A DNA stretch of 64,000 nucleotides, from the NCBI GenBank assembly GCA_019802505.1, contig JAFMOC010000006.1, positions 4,697,501 to 4,761,500 on the forward strand, given 5' to 3'. Position 1 is the stretch's first letter. Every line of letters begins with the position of its first letter. The notes below the pieces were generated by a model. That model searched no databases. It was not told the DNA's origin and saw only the letters and a list, made by a program, of their open reading frames with translations. Source of the DNA: Corydoras sp. C115 (taxonomy: Eukaryota > Chordata > Actinopteri > Siluriformes > Callichthyidae). The position numbers and the translations under genes were made by a program. This document shows, piece by piece, positions 51,754 to 62,890 of this stretch.

Positions 51754-52311
51754 CTGGCAGATGGTACAAGAAAATCAGTTGAAAAAAATGCAAAGAAGTA
51801 AAAACCACAAAGTAAATCACATTGAAAGCTTTGTCAAATATTTTTCAAAAAATTGTCAAATATGTTTGAAATAAATAGCATTTTAATAAATAGATTTTGC
51901 ATGCAACAAATTCTGGACAATAGCTGCTATGACTATTATGTGTTGGAATCAGACACAAGTATTAAGGTATTTGGGCCATTAATATTGACTCTTTCCAATG
52001 CATTATTATCATTGGATGATCATATGTGATGTCTTTGGTCATGTGTTTGGGCTGACTGACATTGCGGAAATTCTTTAAAACCAGTTCCTGATGGAAAAGA
52101 ATGATGGAAAATAATTTATGTGTACGATGGAGAAATTAATCACCAATTTTATTTTCAGAAACTCAGTATTAATCCTTCATGAATTATCCACATTTCTTTG
52201 CCGTTACATCCAAACACTGTATCAGTAATTCCTGGCAATCCTTGGCAGACAAGAAGTATTCATTTCAGTCAACTAGTTAAATTCTGACTTTTAATTCCAG
52301 TGTAGGTCAGC

Positions 52312-52490
52312 ACGGTGGCTTAGTGGTTAGCACATTCGCCTCTCAGCACTGAGGATCCAGGTTTCGAATCCCAATCCGATTGGAGTTTCCATGTTCTCCC
52401 CATGTCCGTGTAGTTCTGGGTTCTCCAGTTTCCTCCCACAGTCCAAAAGCATGGATTGAAGATAAATGAAATACTCTAAATTTCCCCATA

Positions 52491-52527
<37 letters not shown>

Positions 52528-52680
52528 TGTGAGCAAGTATGTCCAGTGATAGATTGGTACCCTATCCTGGCTGTATCCGCCAAGCATGGAGGGCAGATGG
52601 TCATGGAGAAACCCCCCCCCCCCTGCAACCCAATTAGAGGATTAAGCAGAAGGTAATGGAGGAATGAATGAATGAATTCC
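52312..52680 (+). repeat. Main SINE, moderately diverged
   Basis: GGTCAGCACGGTGGCTTAGT head, GT microsatellite at 52494-52523, poly-C at 52610-52622, and tail GAATGAATGAATGAATTCC. It lies upstream of the itgb1bp1 start-codon exon in its first intron. Confidence 0.85.
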
Positions 52681-53201
52681 GGTGTACCTGCTGCTATCAT
52701 ACTGTATTGTACTTTGTTATCGTTCAAGTTTGTCCAGGCAATCACAAAAAGTAAGCACTATAGTTATTAGGTTTTTTAATGTATTACAAACTATTTCATT
52801 TTGTGCTGCACTAAACATTAAATAATCCGATAGTGCACAATCCTATTTTCATTTTTAAGTTTATTACAGTGAATAAGCAGCATCCAACTTATAAAGATGT
52901 ACTAGCGAAAAAAAAACTATTTTACTGGTAAAAAAAAAAATTACTATCTTTTGCATATTAATGTACAAAATACCTGAACTGTATTTTATTTCTTTAAAAT
53001 TGCAAACAATTAATTCTGAACAAAGAAATCAGACAAACATTATTACGGTTTGAAAGATGGAAATGCTGCAGAGGGAGTCGGTTCCTTTTAGAGAACCGAG
53101 TCGAATCATGTTGCTCACTAAACAGGACACTCATGTCCATCAGTAGTTAATATTGTACTCTTGCTACACAGTACACATCTTACACGATTATTGTGATAAC
53201 C

Positions 53202-53288
53202 TCCCCCCCCCCCCCCCCGCACCACCAACACTACCACCACCACCACCAACACTACCACCACCGTTCGCAGTGTGTGTGTGTGTGTAAT
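53202..53288. repeat. Compound poly-C / (CCA)n / (GT)n tract
   Basis: Seventeen or so C residues, then CACCACCACCACCAACACTA-type repeats and a (GT)9 run. Just downstream (in transcript sense) of the candidate itgb1bp1 first exon. Confidence 0.9.
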
Positions 53289-53434
53289 GGAAACCAGTTG
53301 CCAATAGAAACTTTTCCCCACCCACTCGTACCGCTCCTCTCACTCATTAATTATCGGAGCAGAGCTAAGTTTTTGTGCTCATATCGTTGCAGTGTTATTT
53401 CGTGGTTTGGGGTAGAGAGCGGTGCAGGTCATAC

Positions 53435-53600
53435 CTTGGTTCTGATCAGTTAGAGCAGTTTAAACTGAGGTCCAGCATTGAAGCGCTGCAGCGCCGCCGC
53501 TCCGGCTCGTCTGTTTTGGAGAGTTGCTCGATGACACTTCACTTCCTTTGCGGCTCCACCCAACTGTTCTTAAAGGAGCCGCGCTACAACCAAACCAACG
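53435..53600 (-). promoter_or_regulatory. Candidate first exon and GC-rich promoter of itgb1bp1
   Basis: A CpG-rich island in otherwise AT-rich DNA, with CpG-dense sequence GCGCTGCAGCGCCGCCGCTC near 53483-53506. On the - strand a strong donor, CAAG|GTATGA, sits at 53434/53435, suited to splice to the start-codon exon acceptor at 51754. The CACTTCCT element near 53538 is an ETS-type site (GGAAGTG on the - strand). In mammals this promoter is shared with CPSF3; no + strand gene is visible here. Confidence 0.45.
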
Positions 53601-53620
53601 CAGTCTAACTACCATCCATC

Positions 53621-54194
53621 CATTATCTTCCGCTTTATCCTATATTAGGGTCGCGGGGGGGTTCCCCATGCCATCCAGGGGAGAACGTTTCGGGCGCTGG
53701 GCAGATACACCCAGGACAGGGCGCCAATCTATCGCTGGGCATACACTCACTCACACAGACATGCACACAAACACACTCTATATGGGGCAATTTGGAAAAC
53801 TCAGTTGACTTGATCCATGTTTTTGGACTGTGGGAGGAAACCGGAGAACCCGGAGGAAACCCACGCGGACACGGGGAGAACATGGAAACTCCACTCAGAT
53901 GGGGATTCGAACTGGGAATACCTAGCGCTGAGAGGCAAACGTGCTAACCACTAATCCACCGTGCCGCCCTTGTCCAAGTACCAGAGAACAATAAAACAAT
54001 CAAGAGTTGCTGGTTCCTATCCCAACTCCAGACAGGATGCCAATCTGTTGCAGGGTAGATATGCATTGATCTATTCAAGGATTCAAGGATTTTTTTATTG
54101 GCACATGTTGGAATTTATTGAACATAAAAAGACATGAATTGCATTATTTGTAAGGTTTTTGTTATACTTCGTAATGCTCTTTACTTTTGTAATG
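53621..54194 (-). repeat. Tandem duplication, copy A (SINE plus unique flank)
   Basis: Contains a nearly complete SINE on the - strand (about 53621-53970), then a flank beginning CCAAGTACCAGAGAACAATA and ending CTCTTTACTTTTGTAATG. The entire unit recurs immediately to the right at 54211-54763. The flank includes AAGGATTTTTTTATTGGCAC, a LINE-tail-like piece. Confidence 0.85.
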
Positions 54195-54210
54195 GATTCA
54201 TTCATTCATT

Positions 54211-54763
54211 CATTATCTTCTGCTTCATCCTAAATTAGGGTCGCGGGGGGGTTCCCTATGCCCATCCAGGGAGAACGTTTCGGGCGCTGGGCAGATACAC
54301 CCAGGACAGGGCGCCAATCCATTGCTGGGCACACACTCACACAGACACTCACACATACACACTCTATATGGGGCAATTTGGAAAATTCAATTGACTTGAT
54401 CCATGTTTTTGGACTGTGGGAGGAAACCGGAGAACCCGGAGGAAACCCACGCGGACACGGGGAGAACATGGAAACTCCACTCAGATGGGGATTCGAATTG
54501 GGAATCCCTAGCGCTGAGAGGAGAACGTGCTAACCACTAAGCCACCGTGCCCAAGTACCAGAGAACAATAAAACAATCAAGAGTTGCTGGTTCCTATCCC
54601 AACTCCAGACAGGATGCCAATCTGTTGCAGGGTAGATATACATTGATCTATTCAAGGATTTTTTTATTGGCACATGTTGGAATTTATTGAACATAAAAAT
54701 ACATGAATTGCATTATTTGTAAGGTTTTTGTTATACTTCGTAATGCTCTTTCCTTTTGTAATG
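54211..54763 (-). repeat. Tandem duplication, copy B
   Basis: Second copy of the 53621-54194 unit, differing by few substitutions, a 9-base loss in the CAAGGATT run and the loss of the GCCGCCCTTGT junction bases. It is followed directly by the possible LTR. Confidence 0.85.
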
Positions 54764-55203
54764 ACATTTACTAATTCACATAGTTTAAACAACTCCTGAA
54801 TGGCTGTAGGGAACAAAGGGAATGACCAGATGTGGGATGAGCGTGTATAATTGTAGGAATGACCATTTGTCGAATGAGCTTGAGAAAGAGTCAGAATGTC
54901 TGGTGGCAGGGTGACCTGTGAAAATATAGACTTAGGTGGCAGGTAGCATTTGTTAAATGTATTAGTGGGACCATATATGGAAGGTCCATTCACACTCAGC
55001 AGAACACACACAGAAGAAGGACAGCCCACCTAAGGGTTATATACTGAAGCGGGATCTTTGAAAATTCAGAGCTCTCTCATCAATTGCAGTTGCCTGCCAT
55101 CGATGATTCTTTTTGTACCTTTGCTGTCTATTCAGTAACTTGCATTAAAATCAGTTTGGAACAACCTGCATCTCTGAGGCAGTTTATTGAACTTGTAACA
55201 CAC
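54757..55203 (+). repeat. Possible solo LTR
   Basis: A non-repetitive looking 0.45 kb block that begins TGTAATGACA and ends TTGTAACACA, i.e. TG…CA with short mirrored ends. It carries a TATATACTGAAG element near 55040 and a GCATTAAAAT sequence near 55143 that could serve as TATA and polyadenylation signals. No retroviral genes are adjacent and no clear target duplication is seen, so this is tentative. Confidence 0.3.
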
Positions 55204-55269
55204 ATCACCTAGTACAGGTGTATTGGTGAGGGAAAAGCTTATGTGCAAGTACCCACAACTGTGCAAAAT

Positions 55270-55880
55270 GAAATATTTACAAGAATAAAAGAAAATATAC
55301 AATAAAATTAAAATATAAGAAAGGTATGAAATTAAACAAAATGGAATCGGATATTGGGATGTTCAAGGATGTATGGAAAAGTCTGTGGGTGCCATGAAAG
55401 TGAAGTAAAGTGAAAAGTGCAAAGTGCAAGGTGCAGAGTTTATATAAGATGGCAGTGGTTAGGCAGTACACAGTTCTACTGGCCGTTTCACAGTCTGGTT
55501 GCCTTGGGGAAGAAGCTGTCTCTGAACTGGCTGGTTCTGGTTTTTAAGCTTCTGAGCCTCTTCACTTGGCAACTATGAGAAAAGGCAGTAGCTTTTGGGT
55601 GAATGGGGTCCTTAATGATACCTCTAGATTTCCTCAGGCAGCGGTTTCTGTATAGGTCCCGAAGGTTTGGGAGCTGAACCCCGGTGATGTACTGTGCTGT
55701 TCGCGCTACCCTCTGCAAGGATTTCCGCTCGGGAGCAGTACAATTCCCATATCAGGTGGTAATACTTCCTGTCAGGACACTTTCCACGGTGCAGGTGTCG
55801 AAAGTCTTGAGAATACTGGGGTTCAGACCAAACCTTCTCAGCCATCTGAGAAAGTAGACGTGTTGTTGGGCCTTCTTAAT
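55270..55880 (-). mobile_element. LINE reverse-transcriptase C-terminal remnant
   Basis: On the - strand the reading RVARTAQYITGVQLPNLRDL followed by SFFPKATRL, with upstream pieces in another frame (FGLNPSILKTFDTCTVESVL near 55830-55770), is the RT C-terminal region of a common teleost LINE. Frame breaks show it is dead. The low-complexity run AAAGTGCAAAGTGCAAGGTG at 55411-55435 is its 3' part. Confidence 0.65.
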
Positions 55881-55984
55881 CACCCATGTGGTGTGTTCTT
55901 TCTGAATTTGTATAATTTTGACAGGAACATTTTTATGGAGAGCAGAAATACTTGAAGATATTTAAAGTTTAAGATTATTTTCCG

Positions 55985-56285
55985 GGTGGCATTGTGGCTT
56001 AGTGGTTAGCAGGTTCAAATCCCAATCTGGGTGGAGCTTCCATGTTCTCCCAGTGTCTGTGTGGGTTTCCTCTGGAATCTCTGGTTTCTACTCTCAAAAA
56101 ACACGGATTCAATGTAAACTGAATGCTCTAAATTGCCCCATATAGTGTTTGTGTGTGTGTCTGTATGATTGAGTGAGCCCAGCAATAGAATGGCACACTG
56201 CCTGAAACGTTCTTCACTGGATGGGCATGGGGAACCCCCCTGTGACAAGAATAGAAATTTAAGCGGAAGAGACTGAATGATTGAA
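55985..56285 (+). repeat. Main SINE, diverged copy with head deletion
   Basis: GGGTGGCATTGTGGCTTAGT and GGTTAGCAGGTTCAAATCCC: the segment between A and B boxes is deleted. The tail reads TTTAAGCGGAAGAGACTGAA. Confidence 0.8.
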
Positions 56286-56429
56286 AGTTTATTTTTCTGA
56301 AATGGCCCAAGAGCAAAAAAAAAACCCTGAATGTTTTTATTTGTTGTTTTAAATTTTTTGGGGGAAAGCATAATGGAAAGCATAATTTTTATTTGATCTG
56401 TTCATGTTTTTTACAGCATGTTCATAGGT

Positions 56430-56490
56430 TCCATCCATCCATCCATTAACTTTATCCTCTACTAGGGTTGCGGGGGGGGGGGGGGGTGTT
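56430..56490 (-). repeat. SINE tail fragment with poly-G
   Basis: CATCCATCCATCCATTAACT to CTACTAGGGTTGCGGGG; 220 bases upstream of the iah1 start. Confidence 0.65.
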
Positions 56491-56706
56491 CAATAAATGT
56501 TTATCCTGTTCCAGCGACCTAAAAAGGGCTTTGGGTTTAACACCCCTGCTCTAAGCAGAGCTGCACAGCCAGTACAATTTTGAAAGCAACACGGAGATAC
56601 ACATAGGTGGCGAAAGTGAGCGATGTGACAAACATTCAGTCAGGGAAATAACACAGAAGAAGGCTGTTCAAAACACTGCTGATTTTCGGTTCTCACGCGC
56701 CTCAGG

Positions 56707-59329
56707 ATGAAGCATGTCACGTGGCCTCAGATGCTTCTGTTTGGAGACTCCATCACGCAGGTACCAACAGACCTGTGCTGTAGACTCAACTGATACTTTA
56801 TAATAAATATTTTTTTCTGTTTTAGTTTGCTTTTCAGAAGAACGGCTGGGGCTCTGAATTAGCAAACAAGCTTGCAAGGTGAGCGTGAGAGTTATGACGT
56901 AAACAAAGTGACATAAACCACTGTTCCTTTAATAGTGACAGTTAGGTGTTAGATTTATAAACAAATTAAGACGTATTGATTAATTAGAATCGTACAGTGT
57001 TTAAAAAAACTACAACAATTACAGGTAATGGGCGTGATAACTGGGGCGGCACGGTGGCTTAATGGTTAGCATGTTCGCCTCTCAGCACTAGGGATTCCCG
57101 GTTCGAATCCCCATCTGGGTGGAGTTTCCATGTTGTCCGCGTGGGTTTCCTCCGGGTTCTATGGTTTTCTCCCACAGTCCAAAAACATGGATCAAGGTCA
57201 ATTGAGTTCTCCAAATTGCCCCATATAGAGTGTGTATGTGTGCGTTTCAGTGTGAGTGTGTGCCCAGCGATAGATTGGCGCCCTGTCCTGGGTGTATCTG
57301 CCCAGCGCCCGAAACGTTCTCCCCTGGATGGGCATGGGGATCCCCCCCCCGCGACCCTAATGTAGGATAAAGTAGAAGATAAATGGATGGATGGGCGTGA
57401 TAACTCAGTGGTTAGTGTCTTGGGCTATCAATCTGAAGGTTGTGGGTTTATATTCTAGGTCTACTCAAGTTACCAATGTCGGATATATATTCAGTATGAT
57501 GCACATATTTTGTTTTAGAAAATGTGACGTGGTGAACAGAGGCTTTTCTGGATACAACACTCGATGGGCTAAATTAGTTCTTCCCCGGATCATCCCAAAT
57601 TGTGGGGTATCTTATCCTCCAGTTGTGGCTGTGACTGTATTTTTCGGTGCTAATGATGCAGCATTGAAAGGCAAGACAAGTTTTTTTTTTTTAATAAAAC
57701 TGTATCTTGTAATGTTGTTCATTACATTTAGATTTAAGAACTACACTGCCAACTTAAGACAACTACTCAGATCAGAATTTATGAAGATTATGTACCCAAA
57801 AAATTGTAAGAGTAATAAGTACTAAAAAAATTATTACAATGATCTGAAAATGTAATGCAGCCAGATGTAAGACATTCTTCTAAAGTGTTTTCATTATTTG
57901 CTATTGAGTTTTTTTGTATTTCTCATAAGGTGCTATAGAATATGTTCTTTTATATATATATATGTATATAGTTCTTTTTTATTTCACCAATAATCAGTTT
58001 TCGGATTTAAAAGCATAATTAAATGTCACTTTTTATATATAATTTTATATTTAACTTTCTTGCTCCTCAGATAAGAACCCACAGCAGCACATTCCATGTC
58101 ATGAATATTCAGAGAATTTAAAGGACATGGTGAAGTATTTGGTCTCAGCCGGCATTTCCAAGGACAAACTCATATTCATCACCCCTCCACCAATTCATGA
58201 GCAACTTTGGGAAAAAGAATGTACAATAAAAGGTCTTTTCTTTTAAAACATATACATACTTGTATACACATTTATACATAAATATATATTTATGCAGTGT
58301 CCTTTTTTATATTATAGGCTGGCCACTGAACCGTTCAAACTCAGCAGCTGGTCAGTATGCTCAGATGTGCGTGGAGACTGCACGTCAGTGTGGAGTAGAT
58401 GTACTCGACCTCTGGTCTCTTATGCAGAAAGATGATCAGGTGAAACACAAGGACACTCCAAGTCTATCAGAGTTTATATCACTGCATTAACCAAAAAGTA
58501 AATAGTCAGGTACATTGCATTGTGTCAAAACTGCACACAACTATATTTTCACACCTGTTTTAATTTGTTCACATGATTCCTCCTATACACCAAGCTTGTT
58601 GCAGTTTGAAATGCTTGTTTAATAAGTTATTATGAAGTGGGCTATACAAGGAATTCTGACATTTTAAGAATATAAAAGTAATGAAAATTTGGCAACTCGG
58701 GCAATTCTACATTGTCATACCCAAGATAAACTTTTTGTTTAGTGTGAGCACTACAACAAATTGTAAACATCCAACCGTTCTTTCGCTTAATCATGTTCAA
58801 GGGTTCCTCATGACCTATCATTGAGCATGTACTTAGTTACTTACGCCTCCACACAGACACACGCACACTAAATTGGGGACATTTAGAGTAGCCAATTTAT
58901 CTTGAATCCACGTTTTTAGACTGTGGGAGGAAACCCATGTGGACATGGTAACTACACCCAGATCAGGATTCGAACCTGGACCCCTGGTTCTAAGCCACCG
59001 TGCTGCTCACAATGCGGCACTTAAAAGTATCACTTCATTTTCATATTTATTTTAACTTCACAGTAGTTCAGCACTTGCATTTTTGTCTAAATGAGCTGAT
59101 TGTACTTTGTCATTACATATATATATATATATATATATCCTCTTTTTTCCCTTAGGACTTCTCAATGTACCTGTCTGATGGGTTGCACCTCTCTGAGAAA
59201 GGCAATCAGTTTGTTGGGGAGCATGTGTGGGAGCTGTTAGAGAGTAAAGTGGCTGACTTACCCTTCATCCTTCCTTACTGGGCTGATGTGGACTGTACAA
59301 ACCCAGAGAACAGCCTCCTGTGTGATTAA
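56707..59329 (+). CDS. iah1: iah1, isoamyl acetate-hydrolysing esterase 1 homologue (SGNH hydrolase)
   Basis: SGNH/GDSL-family ester hydrolase related to yeast Iah1; the animal substrate is not settled. Six exons: 56707-56760, 56826-56878, 57519-57670, 58071-58232, 58318-58439, 59156-59329, total 717 nt or 238 residues (human 248). The start gives MKHVTWPQMLLFGDSITQ. Block I holds the catalytic serine in FGDSITQ, block II glycine is in NRGFSGYNTRW, block III Asn in FFGANDAALK, and block V Asp-His in SDGLHLSEKGN, so the whole catalytic set is intact. No signal peptide or membrane segment is seen, so it is probably cytosolic. The intron after 57670 starts with GC rather than GT. The start ATG was chosen as the only in-frame one before the GDS motif apart from the internal Met of QMLLF. 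Confidence 0.95.
57040..57390 (+). repeat. Main SINE, well-conserved copy in iah1 intron 2
   Basis: GGGGCGGCACGGTGGCTTAA head, intact B box GGTTCGAATCC, GGCGCCCTGTCCTGGGTGTA, tail GGATAAAGTAGAAGATAAAT. Followed directly by a second SINE type. Confidence 0.88.
57393..57485 (+). repeat. tRNA-derived SINE head (L2-tail family), truncated
   Basis: GCGTGATAACTCAGTGGTTA and CTGAAGGTTGTGGGTTTATA followed by TCAAGTTACCAATGT; same family as 50838-51030 but in + orientation. It ends about 35 bases before the iah1 exon 3 acceptor. Confidence 0.7.
58835..59015 (-). repeat. Old main-family SINE fragment in iah1 intron 5
   Basis: Contains CACACTAAATTGGGGACATT, GACTGTGGGAGGAAACCCAT and CAGGATTCGAACCTGGACCC; the divergence from the other copies suggests an older subfamily. 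Confidence 0.65.
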
Positions 59330-59515
59330 GCTCTAAAAATACACGGCAGCTTCCTTTAGTAAAACCTTCATCTTCACGTACCTTTTATATCTGAAATTTG
59401 GCACTGAGTTTAAGGAATCTAGTAAAAATCCAGCCTTGTGGATTATTAAAATCTTTGCAATTAAATTGTTTTTCTGGGCAAATGGCTTTAATAAAAATCC
59501 TTAATGGGAAATATG
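59330..59515 (+). other. iah1: iah1 3' untranslated region with AATAAA
   Basis: Short tail after TAA at 59327-59329. AATAAA occurs at 59490-59495 (CTTTAATAAAAATCC). This leaves about 150 bases to the first candidate polyadenylation signal of the convergent adam17 gene. Confidence 0.5.
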
Positions 59516-59661
59516 AGGGTAAAATTTATTAGGATTTATTCATAAGGTGACTGTAAATTAATGTCAAACAATACATTTATATAAAACTATTTTCTTGCTT
59601 TATTCTTACTCATTATATTCATGACTGATAAACTGAAGCAGCAGCAGGTAATGATGTAAAG

Positions 59662-62539
59662 TTTATTAATATAGATACATGGAGTGCACCCATACAGACA
59701 CAGACAATTAGAATTGTACACCCAGAAAATAAAAATGCTTTATATACAACTCACAACACTTCATATTCGATTAGTTGCCTGGTCGGTCACTCTACTCAAT
59801 GGTAAAACACAGCAGGATATTTAACAGTTTTATGGCACTTAACAAATTATTCAATGTTCCTCCCATTGCAATCAGTACAAATACATTACATCTTTAAAAA
59901 GGGAAATACAGCATTACATAAGAAAATAACTGTAAAGACAATAGTAATGGCTAATAAATTTAAATAAACTATATGTGTAAAGTAAACAAGTTTATGACCG
60001 CACAAACATCAACAATATTTAAAGAAACGTTATTTATTGTGCAGTTTTATTATTCAAATACATCTTATTACAGTGTCTTGTATGAAAAGTGGATGGTTCA
60101 TAGGTGGTGTTAATGATATGCCTTGCACAGGACCAGCAGTGACAGTCAGCCAGGACTGTACAGTTGACTGACTGTCAGACTATACCTGATATGAAGAGCA
60201 GTGCCACAAATAAACCTTTAAACCAAATACACAATGACAGAAAATGGCATGCAATCAAATGCAGTGGTGCCCTGTTTATAATTCACATTAATGTGACAAT
60301 TTTCCAATTTGAAAAGTAGTACAAAAGGTCAAAACACAACTGTTTAGTTTTTTACGCTGTAGTTAATCTGAAGTTGTATTCAGGACAGATTGTTTCAGTC
60401 CTTGAATTTTAGATATGTAGTTCAGCCCTGTATGTATTTTTTTGTGGTATTTTTGTTTATTTTTTTAGTAACTAATTCTATTTTTTGTGTGTTGGAAGTA
60501 TTTGGTCAAACAGGCATTTATTTTTTTTTTTGCCAGTTTGCTTTTTCATTTCAGGAAATACCTCATTGTCCGATAATCCAGCAAAGTCTAAGATCATAGT
60601 TTTGTTTGGTTATCTTTTTAAGCACATTGCTTATTACTGGGTGGTCTTGGGAAAAGAAATCAATGTGTGTGGATGACAGTTGGAGTACACATTACACGTT
60701 TCGTTAGAAAAAAAATATTTTCCCAAAACTGTTCATTTTTTAAGATATTCAAATACAATGGCTGTCGACACACACTGTGTGGTTTTAAAACATTGTTTAT
60801 TCATGTTGATTTTTCAAGTTTAAATCGTGAATACAATGAGTATTCCATAATTAAATCATGGTGGTGCTGTTGTAAAATAACTGAAAATGTATTTCCAGCT
60901 CTGCTATTTGGTTATAATTTAGTATGATAGACTTTCTTAATTCATTAGGTTTTTCTGTGGTTAGATGTCTGTTAAAAGTTTTTTTTTTTTTTTAGCTAAT
61001 TGAGTATTGTTCACAGTCTATATTGAACCATGGGCATGGTAATTTTTTTTTATATGGACATCTTTCAGATAACTTCAATTGTCAGTATTTGTGAACCATT
61101 ACTGTGGAGTGTTTCTGGTGCTGGTGCTATGCTTAGATTTTCCTGGAATAATAACTGGAAGGCTTGTCATTTAGCTTTGGTCAGCTTCCAGTGCCTGATT
61201 AGGGTGATGTGTTATGGCTGATCCAGCGTAGTAAGAATTGGATGGTCACTTTCACACAGTTTACACCATTCTCTTAAAATAAAGTTTCAGTTGATGATGT
61301 TCCATCAGTACCATGTACCATGCCACGCACTACATAAAATTCAAGTGGACTGAGCTCACAGAGTTGAACCTCTGCATATACAAACTGTCAGGTGATCAAG
61401 CAGTAACCAATCAGAGCTTGAGCCTCAGCTGTTGCTGGTGAAAGCAGGAATCACAGCTGTTTACAATGATTTGAAACTGCTCAATCATGCATGAACGACC
61501 TACTTCTCTGTTCAGCCATAAAAAAAAAAAATAAAAAAAAAACAGGTAAAATGAAGTTAGTGGTATGATGATGAACTAATCTGGTTCAGGCCACACTTAT
61601 TTAAGCAATACTATTATCACTTCATTTACAGTTTATTTTTAGGAACAGCGCACTGTTCACAAGCTGTATCATATATTTTATATGAGGCAATAAGAATTTA
61701 CTTCAAAGATTTATGAACACTGACTCACCTGTGCATCAAAAGACACTGCATGGCCAAAAAAATGGCACACTAATATTTTACTGTCTTGTTTTTAGTGTGC
61801 TTTATAGCTCATATTTATGATGGCATCGTAACAATATCACAACACTTCTTTAGAGTTACATTCATTTTTGACTAAGCTTGAACAATAAGAAACGGAAGGT
61901 TAAACTACTTAAAAATATTTATATACTGTAAAATGTTCTCCAAAATATTGAACAGAACATTTAAAAAGGTTGAGTCCAAGTTTTGTTGATTCATTTATAA
62001 AAGTGGTTACTAATGCTTTCTGAACAACTCACGATTTCAGCCCAGTGAAACTTAATGTTGTCATTCTGAAATATGTGCACCATTAGGGAAGAAATTCATT
62101 GACAAGACAAACTTATTATTATTTCCATATAATGCTTTGATGCCTTGACACAATCCGTTAACACAACTAGATCTCTCACAAACACTAACCACAACTTTGG
62201 CCAGGCAGCAAATGCAACTTTTCTTCCCTAAATAATGTTTTTATTTATTAATAATTCTACATCTACAAGGCACGTTCTTAGTGCATTTCAGAAGGTTTTG
62301 AGCCGCAGCCTCTGGTTTCACTAAATTTCTCAGAATTTTTTGTTTCTGATGTGTAGAATGTGGACATGCCTTTCATACACACCAGACAGCACCCCACACC
62401 TGCACTACAGTACACATGAAATTTGATTGTCTCCAAACTTATTCTCTGGAAAGGTTTACCTGCAACTTATGTAACAAAGTGCACAGATTCAGCATTGCAT
62501 CTGGGAGTATGGAGGTGAGATGGGAAGTTCGGACCTCTT
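59662..62539 (-). other. adam17: Presumed adam17 3' untranslated region
   Basis: The 2.9 kb between the adam17 stop and the iah1 tail has no coding sequence and few recognisable repeats. AATAAA signals on the - strand occur at 59662-59667 (TTTATT) and again near 60029. A long 3' UTR is therefore possible, but the end point cannot be fixed from sequence. Confidence 0.35.
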
Positions 62540-62890
62540 TCAGCACGCTGTCTCTTTAGTTTCGATACACGCTTGTCTCTGCAGTCGCTTGTTGTTTGGC
62601 CGGTTCAGTGGTGAATGTTCGGTGAAGTCCTCGAACGACTTGGCTGCCGTGGAGCTTGAAGGGAAGCTCGTCCCTGGTGGAGAGTCCGTGCTGGAGTCCT
62701 CCTCGATGGTGGCCATGCGTGAAGTATCTGATCTGGGCTCAAAAGTGGATGCTGCAACCGGAGAGGTGCTGCTGGTCCCAGGTTGACTCTGCATGGGTCG
62801 GGCTGCTGAAACAGAATGGGGAGCAGTAGGAGGAGGGACCTTGAAAACACGAATCGGAGCCCCTTCAAGACTGCTCAGCAGCTCCATATT
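62540..62890 (-). CDS. adam17: adam17 last coding exon (cytoplasmic tail)
   Basis: C-terminal exon of the TACE sheddase, a membrane metalloprotease that releases TNF-alpha and EGFR ligands. About 116 residues are encoded, starting NMELLSSLEGAPIRVFKVP after a TTCTCTTAG acceptor (62891-62899) and ending RQACIETKETAC before TGA at 62540-62542. The family-specific block SSTAAKSFEDFTEHSP is intact. The regulatory stretch RMATIEEDSSTDS matches RMDTIQEDPSTDS of mammals, so the Thr that is phosphorylated by ERK/p38 in human is kept, while the Asp before it is Ala. The protease, disintegrin and membrane-spanning exons lie to the right, beyond the window; I found no further exon up to 64000. Confidence 0.93.
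   Translation of the reverse strand, partial: NMELLSSLEGAPIRVFKVPPPTAPHSVSAARPMQSQPGTSSTSPVAASTFEPRSDTSRMATIEEDSSTDSPPGTSFPSSSTAAKSFEDFTEHSPLNRPNNKRLQRQACIETKETAC

Noticed and set aside
53635..54533. Open frames of 79-94 codons in the SINE copies (MFSPCPRGFPPGSPVSSHSP type), also at 9633, 34702 and 20706
   Set aside because: The same frame recurs in every SINE copy because it is SINE sequence; the SINE is a pol III-type, non-coding retroposon.
62520..62868. Open frames opposite and beside the adam17 tail (62520-62786 +, 62605-62868 -)
   Set aside because: They are shadows of the adam17 coding frame, which alone has family similarity and a matching acceptor.
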